In this document: positions 1 to 6,376 of the stretch, piece by piece | How the letters are laid out: every line of letters begins with the position of its first letter | Numbering within the stretch: the first letter of the stretch is position 1 | Source of the DNA: Verrucomicrobiota bacterium | GTDB taxonomy: Bacteria > Verrucomicrobiota > Verrucomicrobiia > Chthoniobacterales > UBA10450 | NCBI GenBank assembly: GCA_003218785.1 | Contig: QHOM01000132.1 | Location: 1-13,998, forward strand | Length of the DNA stretch: 13,998 bases | Direction: 5' to 3' | Program-made: the position numbers and the translations under genes | Notes under the pieces: generated by a model | What the model saw: only the letters and a program-made list of their open reading frames with translations | What the model was told of the DNA's origin: nothing | The model's database searches: none

Positions 1-194
1 ACCGGCGGTCCTTTTGCGTCGCGGTCGGTGAGGCGCTCGATGAATAAGCTCGCATCCTTCTCGATTTGCGCGAGTTCATCGATCGACGCGGCGACGCCTC
101 TGATGTTGTCCGGCGACCAACCTCGCTTCAATGCCGCGACGTAGCTCGGCAAGTGATCAAGCGATGGCGGCACGAGCTGCATCGGATGCTTCAT
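1..194 (-). CDS. GNAT-type acetyltransferase, N-terminal fragment (runs off the left edge)
   Basis: An open minus-strand frame begins with ATG at 194 and stays open to the window edge, giving about 64 residues starting MKHPMQLVPPSLDHLPSYV. The pattern 'x-L-V-x-P-S-x-x-H-L-P-S-Y-V-x-A-L-x-R-G-W-S-P-D-N' followed by a segment ending in 'DREAKGPP'-like residues (here TDRDAKGPP) resembles the start of a family of predicted GNAT N-acetyltransferases; this is recognition by eye. The acetyl-CoA binding core would lie outside the window, so activity cannot be judged. The gene begins 26 nt after the HAD hydrolase stop codon on the same strand and is probably co-transcribed with it. There is no clear Shine-Dalgarno sequence. 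It could instead be another small protein with a similar N-terminus. Confidence 0.6.
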   Translation of the reverse strand, partial: MKHPMQLVPPSLDHLPSYVAALKRGWSPDNIRGVAASIDELAQIEKDASLFIERLTDRDAKGPP

Positions 195-220
195 TGCTGC
201 TTAAAGCGAGTGGCGCATGG

Positions 221-907
221 TTAGGCCACGTTCGTAATCTCATACACCCTGCTCAAAAATAAATCCGTGTCACTGAAATCAGGGAAGATGCAAACAGCTC
301 CCTCTGCGGACAACCGTGTCGCGCGACTGCCCGTGCCAATGCCAATGAACGGAATGCCAACGCTGCGACACGCCCGAGCGTCCCAAACCCCGTCGCCAAC
401 GTAAACAGTGCTACCAAGGCTACCATATCGCTCGGCTGCCCTCTGCATGGACAACCTGATGATGGACTCTCTGTCAAACGCATCGTCGCCAGACGCCGCA
501 GGATAATCGTCGTAACACAAGCCAACACTTGCCATCTTGAGACGAGCACAGTCACGCCATGCTCCAGTAGCAAGCGCAATTCGATGCTCTCCGCGATCAG
601 CTAGGCGTGATAGTAACAGAGGCGCACCTGTGACTGCTGCGAAAGCAGCTTCCGATGAAACCCGTGCAAGCAAATCAACGAAGTGCTGCCGAAACCGTGA
701 AGTCTCGCTTGGTGATGGAAGCCGTCCGGTGCGGGTCTTGTGAATTTCGCGGAAAATACCGGAATCAGTCGCGTGCTTGTAGCGCGACCAATCGGTGTCC
801 ACATCGCTGAAGCCACACACTGCAGCGAGCGAACGCACAAAACACTCCTCATCGGCCTTCATGGTCTGTGTCAGTGTGCCGTCAATGTCGAATATGACCA
901 AGCGCAT
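221..907 (-). CDS. HAD-superfamily hydrolase (phosphatase-like)
   Basis: The 228-residue protein carries the haloacid dehalogenase signatures in order. Motif I is DIDGT near residues 7-11, with nucleophile Asp7 and Asp9. Motif II is the Thr of ATGAW (about residue 114). A basic residue near 124 could be motif III. Motif IV is GDGVWD at 171-176, whose acidic residues would bind Mg2+. A helical cap follows motif I, as in phosphoglycolate-phosphatase-like enzymes that hydrolyse small phosphomonoesters in the cytoplasm; the substrate cannot be read from sequence. ATG 907 places motif I at the N-terminus, as expected. The gene lies downstream of the broken integrase and 26 nt before a GNAT gene. 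Its start and stop are bracketed by a 10-bp inverted repeat (912-921 and 220-229), discussed as a finding. Confidence 0.88.
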   Translation of the reverse strand: MRLVIFDIDGTLTQTMKADEECFVRSLAAVCGFSDVDTDWSRYKHATDSGIFREIHKTRTGRLPSPSETSRFRQHFVDLLARVSSEAAFAAVTGAPLLLSRLADRGEHRIALATGAWRDCARLKMASVGLCYDDYPAASGDDAFDRESIIRLSMQRAAERYGSLGSTVYVGDGVWDARACRSVGIPFIGIGTGSRATRLSAEGAVCIFPDFSDTDLFLSRVYEITNVA

Positions 908-919
908 GGAAGTGGCCTA

Positions 920-948
920 ACTATAATTAGACGGCGTCTTGCAGTCTA
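920..948 (-). promoter_or_regulatory. Candidate promoter for the HAD gene, overlapped by a palindrome
   Basis: Read on the minus strand, a -35-like TAGACT (943-948, 4/6 matches to TTGACA) and a -10-like TATAGT (920-925, 5/6 matches to TATAAT) are separated by 17 nt. The start codon at 907 lies 12 nt beyond the -10, so the transcript would have almost no leader. The palindrome TTAGAC / GTCTAA (927-932 and 944-949) covers the spacer and -35, so it could act as an operator or as the end of the integrase transcript. Matching by eye only. Confidence 0.3.
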
Positions 949-1077
949 ATTCCTGCCGCATAGAGGCAATCTGCGTTAACACGCTGCAAGATGGAAAGCC
1001 GGCTAGCCAAGGTCGATATGAAAAGATAACGGGGGAGCCGCCTGCTCTGTTTCTTTCACAGATGTCGGCGGGATTCG

Positions 1078-2185
1078 TTAGGCTGCGACACGGAAGCTCA
1101 CCCGTTGGGCCTGCGCGAAGCTGTGGTCTTGACGCAAGTGTCCGTACGTTTTCATGCACAACGTGCCGCCGTCTTTGTGCCCGAGCCACCGCGATAACAG
1201 TAGGAATATCCACGCCACTCTCGATGCAAATTGTCGCAAAAAGATGGCGCAGATCGTGATGCGTAATACCTTTCATCCCGATCTTCGCTGCCGCGTGCGT
1301 CATGCTATTTTGGCATTCGAAGACGCGCATCACGGTCGCGGTCGCAGGCTCATTCGGCCGCTGTGCCCGCAATTCGATTAACATTTGCTCAAGCTCCGGA
1401 ATCATCGGCACGTAGCGCGTTTCTCCGTTTTTTGTGGCGGTTTCCGGATCTCCTCGAACGTGTAATTGATGGCGCGTGAAGTTTACGTCAGACCACGTGA
1501 TGTGCTTTGCCTCGCCGACTCGCACTTCGCTGTAGGCGAGAGAGCAAACAAGGCTTGCGCAATCCTTCGATTGTCGCGCGCCCGCATTGCGGATCTCGTC
1601 GACAAACCTTAGGAACTCTTCGCGGGACGGAAGCTCCAGTCGTTTCTGGCGGATCTTCATCCGCGAAAGCCCCGAAGCCGGATTGTTGAATCGCGCACCG
1701 GTGCGAATTGCCTGATCGAAGGTCGCACGCAGCGTGCCTATGCTGTTGTTGACGACGCTCGGTGCGTATTGCTGTTGGTATCGGCTGAGCCAAGCTTCAC
1801 AATCGCGTTGAGTCACCTTGCGGACATCCGTGGCGAATAGCGACGGCCAGGAGCGGCGAATGAAATCGATCATCATCTCGCAGTAATCTTTCGATCGGGG
1901 CTTAAGCGATACACTTGCGCGCACCTTATGGAGGTACACATCTGCCGCGTCTGACACGGTCATTTTGCCGTCGGCAAATGCCGCAAACACTTCGAGCTTC
2001 GATCGGTGCTCACGCAGTGTGTCGGGCAGCCGCTGCTTTGCCACTGAGAACGTAGCAGTCTTCAGGCTTTTCCACACGAGTTTCCCGCCAACACGGAAGC
2101 GCGCAAAGTATGTTCCCGATGGCCTGTACCGGACCAGGTTTTGTACGGCGGTTGTCTGCCAAACCTTTTCGTCTGACGTGCTCAT
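1078..2185 (-). pseudogene. Tyrosine recombinase / phage-type integrase, frameshifted
   Basis: The frame from ATG 2185 (MSTSDEKVWQ) encodes a SAM-like N-terminal DNA-binding region followed by a tyrosine recombinase catalytic domain. Visible elements are the box-I arginine in 'EVRVGEAKHITW', a lysine-containing beta hairpin (ATKNGETRYVPM) and the HxLRH element 'HHDLRHLFAT'. After 'GVDIPTV' the frame is lost near 1194-1198: the minus strand reads ACT GTT A TCG CGG TGG. Dropping one base restores 'SRWLGHKDGGTLCMKTYGHL' with the conserved His (GHKD) and catalytic Tyr (KTYG), ending at TAA 1080-1078. The 1108-nt span minus one base is exactly 369 codons. As it stands, translation continues to 917 through unrelated residues and lacks His and Tyr, so the protein should be inactive. 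An upstream in-frame ATG at 2275 exists but adds a poorly conserved-looking extension. Confidence 0.85.
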
Positions 2186-2325
2186 ATCTGCGCGCTCGCA
2201 TCGGTGGAGTGTTGCCCGAACAAACGTCGCGGCCGCTCCAGGGACGCAGCGGGTGCGTCGTTGCAGGAAGGCCAAAACGATGCGAATAACCGCGCGTGCG
2301 TTCCGGGCGAATCCAAAACGAGGCC

Positions 2326-2369
2326 TTTAGAAGCGTTAAAGATAGCCGTATAGAAAGGGCGTATAGAAA
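2326..2369 (+). promoter_or_regulatory. Candidate tRNA promoter with a 10-bp direct repeat
   Basis: Upstream of tRNA-Thr the decamer CGTATAGAAA occurs twice (2347-2356 and 2360-2369), 13 bp apart. Each copy contains a TATAGA that could serve as a -10 box. For the first copy a weak -35-like TTTAGA (2326-2331) lies at 17-nt spacing. The repeat could equally be a binding site, or a recombinase arm site given the integrase next door. Apart from this, the 228 bp between the integrase start (2185) and the tRNA hold nothing I can identify. Confidence 0.3.
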
Positions 2370-2413
2370 CACGCTCGCGGGAGACGCACCAGAGAGTATT
2401 TTCCCAGGTAAAC

Positions 2414-2486
2414 GCCGGCATAGCTCAGCTGGTAGAGCAGCTGATTTGTAATCAGCAGGTCGTCGGTTCGAATCCGACTGCCGGCT
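2414..2486 (+). tRNA. tRNA-Thr (anticodon UGU)
   Basis: A complete cloverleaf can be folded by eye. The acceptor stem GCCGGCA (2414-2420) pairs perfectly with TGCCGGC (2479-2485). The D arm is GCTC...GAGC. The anticodon stem GCTGA/TCAGC (2440-2444, 2452-2456) encloses loop TTTGTAA with anticodon TGT at 2447-2449. The T arm GTCGG-TTCGAAT-CCGAC spans 2462-2478. The discriminator is T2486 and CCA is not encoded (CACC follows). It reads ACA codons, and also other Thr codons by wobble. It is transcribed away from the integrase gene. Confidence 0.97.
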
Positions 2487-2490
2487 CACC

Positions 2491-2529
2491 TCAATTTTCG
2501 ATTTTGGATTTTCGATTTCGGATTGATTA
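2491..2529. repeat. T-rich GATTTT(C/G) low-complexity spacer after the tRNA
   Basis: Right after the tRNA the sequence is built from degenerate repeats of ATTTTCG / ATTTTGG (core units 'attttcg', 'attttgg', 'attttcg', 'atttcgg'). Short AT-rich strings like this are frequent intergenic fillers in some Verrucomicrobiota. No hairpin with a T-tract typical of an intrinsic terminator is seen. Confidence 0.5.
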
Positions 2530-2541
2530 GGCTGCAACCGC

Positions 2542-3452
2542 TCAGCGCGAATCTGGATGACGCAGATACAATGTCATGCCGCCAACGTCGATGGTGGCAA
2601 AGTCGAAGGCGAGATATTCTGCCCCGAGCAATCCCGCATTCGATTCCGGGGCGTTTTTTGAGTGCAATACTTCGCCGGAGATATTTGCGACAGTAGTTTC
2701 AGCGTTGGAAATCGTAAGGCCGCCGCTCGCCAGCTCTTTCACATTGGCGCTGGCGATCCGCTCGATCCGGGCGCTCTTCGGTATCCGACACCAGAGCAGT
2801 CCCCGCTGGACCAATGCCCGCTTGCATCGCAGTTTTTTTGTCGATCAACGTGGTGCTCGAACCGGTATCGACGATAAATCGAGTCGGACGGCCGTTGAGC
2901 GCGCCTTGCACATCGAAGTGATTGTCCGAGTTCAGCCGTATCGGCACTCGGGTAAAGCCTCGCCCGGAAAGAAATCGCGCCAGTTTTTCGCTGACCGCAG
3001 CGCTCGGTCCGGGTTAACATAAAGCATCTGCCGCGTGCAATCGATGATCATTCCAAATTTGCGCATCTCCCGCCGGCTGCCACATATCAATGGCCTGCTT
3101 GGCTCGCTAACTGTGGGGATATGCGATCCAACGAAGGTGAGCTAATGTCCGTATTCTCCCATCTTCCCCCGAAAACTCCGCCCACGTTACGGGCGGTGTT
3201 TTCAACCTTCAGCCCAAACGTCGTCGCGCTGTCTTTGTCGATAGGCGTTCCCGTGTCGATCATCAGCGCAGCGCGTTTGTTGTTAATGGAAACCCGAGCG
3301 AAAAGATGATTACCGAATCGCCGCTCCAGTTTTGCGCCGGCAAGTCCTTGCCCGGAAAGAAATCCGGCAAGCGTGCCGCTGCTCTGTTGGGCTTGGGTCG
3401 AGAGCGGCATCAGCGCCGCGATTGGCGAGATCAAGGCGAAGAGCTTTTTCAT
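2542..3452 (-). pseudogene. Tandem retropepsin-like aspartic protease, secreted, decayed by frameshifts
   Basis: From ATG 3452 a signal-peptide-like start (MKKLFALISPIAALMPLSTQAQQ region: basic, hydrophobic, AQA cleavage) leads into a clan AA aspartic protease domain with 'ALMIDTGTP'. The frame breaks near 3143. A second frame (about 3141 to 3000) carries 'MRKFGMIIDCTRQMLYV', the end of domain 1. A third frame (about 3000 to 2780) carries the start of domain 2 with 'FIVDTGSSTTLID'. After another break near 2765-2781 the frame ends with 'GLLGAEYLAFDF...LYLRHPDSR' and a stop at 2542. The domains align with each other (LAGFLSGQG / LARFLSGRG, NH, DTG). An intact ancestor would be a secreted or periplasmic protein of about 300 residues; its substrate is unknown. 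It lies 37 nt after priA on the same strand. Sequencing error is the alternative, but three shifts make decay more likely. Confidence 0.8.
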
Positions 3453-3489
3453 AGGTAGTCTTTGGCAAATCTCAACCGGAATGCAATTC

Positions 3490-5553
3490 TCAGAGCAACT
3501 GGTAAGGATCGACATCGAGCAAGATGTGGAAGCGGAATTGGCCCTGCAATTTTTCGAGCGGCGCGGGTGTTGAGTCGCCCAAAATGAATTCCTCTGGCAG
3601 CGCCTCTTTCAAACGGCGCTTTAAAGTTTCGGCCGACAATTTCGCGCGGCCTTCGTGAGCCGAGCGTACCGTGATCAGGATTGCGTGTTTAAACGGCGGA
3701 AAATCGCAGCGCTCACGGAACTCGAGTTCTTGTTGGAAGTAACCGGCGAAATCGTGATGCCGCGCAAACTGGATCGACGGCGAAAATGGAGTGTAAGTCT
3801 GCACGAAGACTTCGCCCGGTGTTTCGCCACGTCCGGCGCGCCCGGCGACCTGGGTAAGAAGTTGAAAGGTGCGTTCGCCTGCACGGAAATCGGGCAGATG
3901 CAGTGCAAGATCGGCATTGATGATTCCAACGAGCGTGACGTTCGGGAAGTGAAGACCTTTCGCGATCATTTGCGTACCGACGAGAATGTCGATCTTGCCC
4001 GTGCGGAAACTTCTTAAAGTTTCCCGATACGCTTCTTTGCGCGTCATCGAGTCGGCATCCATGCGGCGGACCGTCGCCTTTGGGAAAATGTGCGCCACGG
4101 TTGATTCGACTTTCTCCGTGCCGAAACCGGCGTAAATCAGCGCGTCCTTGCCACAAGCCGGGCACTTCCTGGGCACGGCTGCGGTATGCCCGCACAAGTG
4201 ACAACTCAACCGCGCGACATGCCGATGAAACGTGAGCGCGACGCTGCAATTCGGGCAATTGCGCGCTTCGCCGCAATTGCTGCAAAGCAGCGACGTGGAA
4301 AACCCGCGCCGATTTAGAAACAAGATTGTCTGTTCGCGTTTCTCCAGACGATCGGCAATGGCGCCTCGCAATTTTCCCGAGAGAATCGCGATCGCGGCGA
4401 GGCGATATTTGCCGGTTGTTGCATTGTGATAACTCTCCAGCGATGGCGTGGCGCTTCCGAGTACAACCACGCACTTCTCGATTTTCGCGCGCACAACAGC
4501 CACGTCCCGCGCGTGATACCGTGGCGCTTCTTCCTGCTTATAAGTGTTTTCGTGTTCTTCATCGACAACGATGAGTCCCAGGCTTTTGAGCGGCGCGAAG
4601 ACGGCACTGCGCGGCCCGATGGCGATCCGCGCCCGGCCGGAATGAATTTTGTGCCATTCATCGTGGCGCTCGCCTTCGGACAAATGGCTGTGCAACACGG
4701 CGACCGCGTCCTGCGTTTCGGCAAAACGGCCTTTGAAACCCTCCACCGTCTGGGGCGTAAGCGAAATTTCCGGGACGAGAACAATCGCACTGCGTCCCCG
4801 TTCGAGCGCGGCACGAATTGCCTGCAAATAAATTTCAGTCTTCCCACTGCCGGTAACGCCATGGAGCAGGATCGGGCGCGCGTTTTCCGGCGAGTCAAGC
4901 GCCTGCGTAATTCCCTTCAGTGCAAGTGACTGTTCGTCATTAAGAACTAGATTCGACGTCGCGATGAATTGCTCGTCGGCATGCGGGTCGCGGAGGGCCG
5001 CTTCCTCGTGCAACTCCGCGAGTCCACGCCTGACCAGCGCGCGCAGCGTCTGGTTGTCGAGAGATGTGTGGCGCAGGAGATCCGCTGCGCGCATCGCTCC
5101 TTCCAATTGCGCGATCGCCTCGAGAAGTTCCGCCTGACGCGGGGCGCGTTTTCTTAGTTTTTCAATTTCCTCATTGTCGATCTTGCGCGCAGGCCGCACG
5201 AACAGTTGCTTCTTCCATCCTACTTCCGCGCGTCGAATGACTTGCGGTAGCAAACTGCGCATGACCGTTTCGATTGGGCAGCAATAGTAGGCGCTGATCC
5301 ATCTCGCGAGCTCTAGCAACTGCTCGCTCAAAATCGGCGCTTCGCCGATGACCGCTTCAATGGGCCGGATACTTTCCGCGTCACTGTGGTCTAGAGCCGC
5401 GACGACCGTAGCAAGAGTAGATTTGTCGCGAAAGGGCACGCGTACGCGGGACCCGACGCCGACCCGCTCCGCCAATGGCTCCGGAACCAGATAATCTAGC
5501 TCCCGATGGATTGCTCGATCAATGATGACGCGAATGTAATTGGCTTTTGCCAT
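3490..5553 (-). CDS. priA: Primosomal protein N' (replication restart helicase PriA)
   Basis: This 687-residue protein is a 3'-5' superfamily 2 DNA helicase that recognises stalled forks and reloads DnaB in the cytoplasm. In order there is an N-terminal 3'-DNA-binding region (1-100); Walker A GVTGSGKTE (232-240); DEEH box (331-334); GSATPS (366-371); a lobe-2 start at ILFLNRRGF (410-418); eight zinc-ligand cysteines (424, 427, 433, 436, 451, 454, 464, 467); GTQMIAKG (526-533); QVAGRAGRG (568-576); and the usual C-terminal 'LLDVDPYQLL'. It is shorter than the roughly 730 residues typical of the family. Between KYRL (382-385) and QTILFLN about 25 or more residues are absent, in frame, compared with E. 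coli PriA as I recall it. ATG 5553 fits the conserved start. It is divergent from the transglycosylase gene, 59 bp away. Confidence 0.96.
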   Translation of the reverse strand: MAKANYIRVIIDRAIHRELDYLVPEPLAERVGVGSRVRVPFRDKSTLATVVAALDHSDAESIRPIEAVIGEAPILSEQLLELARWISAYYCCPIETVMRSLLPQVIRRAEVGWKKQLFVRPARKIDNEEIEKLRKRAPRQAELLEAIAQLEGAMRAADLLRHTSLDNQTLRALVRRGLAELHEEAALRDPHADEQFIATSNLVLNDEQSLALKGITQALDSPENARPILLHGVTGSGKTEIYLQAIRAALERGRSAIVLVPEISLTPQTVEGFKGRFAETQDAVAVLHSHLSEGERHDEWHKIHSGRARIAIGPRSAVFAPLKSLGLIVVDEEHENTYKQEEAPRYHARDVAVVRAKIEKCVVVLGSATPSLESYHNATTGKYRLAAIAILSGKLRGAIADRLEKREQTILFLNRRGFSTSLLCSNCGEARNCPNCSVALTFHRHVARLSCHLCGHTAAVPRKCPACGKDALIYAGFGTEKVESTVAHIFPKATVRRMDADSMTRKEAYRETLRSFRTGKIDILVGTQMIAKGLHFPNVTLVGIINADLALHLPDFRAGERTFQLLTQVAGRAGRGETPGEVFVQTYTPFSPSIQFARHHDFAGYFQQELEFRERCDFPPFKHAILITVRSAHEGRAKLSAETLKRRLKEALPEEFILGDSTPAPLEKLQGQFRFHILLDVDPYQLL

Positions 5554-5612
5554 GCAACGGAGAGGCTAATTTAATTGCTCGCGCGACTGGGAGCACGAGA
5601 TTTGATGCCGAC

Positions 5613-6215
5613 GTGATACGATTTGCCTTTAAACTGATCCTTTGCGTATTGCTTGCTGTGGCGGTGAGTTTCGCCTTGCTCGCCGTGCGATCGGGCGACC
5701 CGGTCTACACCTTCTACGAATGGATGAGCCCGGCCCGATTTCAACAGTACGATCAGCTGATTCGCGCGATCGCGAAGGAACATCATCTCGAGCCGATGCT
5801 CGTGAAGGCGGTCATTTGGCGTGAGAGCTGGTTTGATCCCAGAAAATATGGCGGCGCTGGGGAGCGCGGCCTGATGCAGGTGAGCGAAAAAGCGGCCAAG
5901 GAGTGGGCGCGTCAAAATAAGGTCGCCAACTTTCGCGTCGACCAACTTTTCGATCCAAAAACAAATCTTGAGGCGGGGACTTGGTATTTGCGTCGCGCGT
6001 TCGAACACTGGGAAACGCAATCAGATCCCCTGCCGTTTGCCTTGGCCGAGTACAACGCCGGCGCCAGCCGCGCCCAACGATGGAGCGGTGGAGATGGCGT
6101 CGCCGACATACCGGTACAGAAGTTCCTCCAAAACATCGATTTTCCCGGAACCCGGAAGTATGTCGATTCAATCATTGCACGCTACCAATTCTACCAGCGC
6201 CGCGGGCACATGTGA
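5613..6215 (+). CDS. Membrane-anchored lytic transglycosylase (SLT / GH23 domain)
   Basis: With the GTG start at 5613 the protein has 200 residues: an N-terminal hydrophobic segment (about 6-25, a signal anchor or uncleaved signal), then an SLT domain. The catalytic Glu is in 'VIWRESWFDP' (E71), followed by 'GLMQV' (86-90), 'ALAEYNAG' (143-150) and a C-terminal 'YVDSIIARYQFY'. This is the usual GH23 motif series. Such enzymes cleave the MurNAc-GlcNAc bond of peptidoglycan with formation of a 1,6-anhydro end, acting in the periplasm. An in-frame TTG at 5547 would add 22 polar residues before the anchor and overlap the priA start, so GTG is preferred. No strong ribosome site is seen. The gene is divergent from priA and on the same strand as polX, 161 bp before it. 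Confidence 0.9.
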   Translation: MIRFAFKLILCVLLAVAVSFALLAVRSGDPVYTFYEWMSPARFQQYDQLIRAIAKEHHLEPMLVKAVIWRESWFDPRKYGGAGERGLMQVSEKAAKEWARQNKVANFRVDQLFDPKTNLEAGTWYLRRAFEHWETQSDPLPFALAEYNAGASRAQRWSGGDGVADIPVQKFLQNIDFPGTRKYVDSIIARYQFYQRRGHM

Positions 6216-6226
6216 TCTACAGAGTG

Positions 6227-6316
6227 GGTGGATCGCGCGCTCCGTCGCGTGATGCTAGGTACGGTGCCGAAGGCGCATTATTTTAACACATCGAGCAAGG
6301 GACTGCTCGATCCACC
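6227..6316. repeat. Intergenic palindromic element between the transglycosylase gene and polX
   Basis: The 161-bp spacer holds a 9-bp inverted repeat, GGTGGATCG (6227-6235) and CGATCCACC (6308-6316). Nested at its right end is a perfect 7-bp hairpin, TCGAGCA-AGGGAC-TGCTCGA (6291-6310). The layout resembles a short dispersed palindromic element (REP- or MITE-like) more than a terminator, since no T-tract follows. No gene is seen in the spacer. Confidence 0.55.
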
Positions 6317-6376
6317 ATGTTCTGCGCGTGTTCATCGACGATGTGACAATCTGCGCTAACGGTAACGGCTCGAGTA

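Noticed and set aside
2010..2537. A 175-residue minus-strand frame containing SDSNRRPADYKSAALPAEL
   Set aside because: This peptide is the antisense translation of the tRNA-Thr gene, a well-known false protein found across databases; the rest overlaps the integrase.
3713..4474. A long (253-residue) minus-strand frame inside priA
   Set aside because: It is a shifted frame of priA, Arg- and Ser-rich as expected of a shadow, and all PriA motifs are in the main frame.
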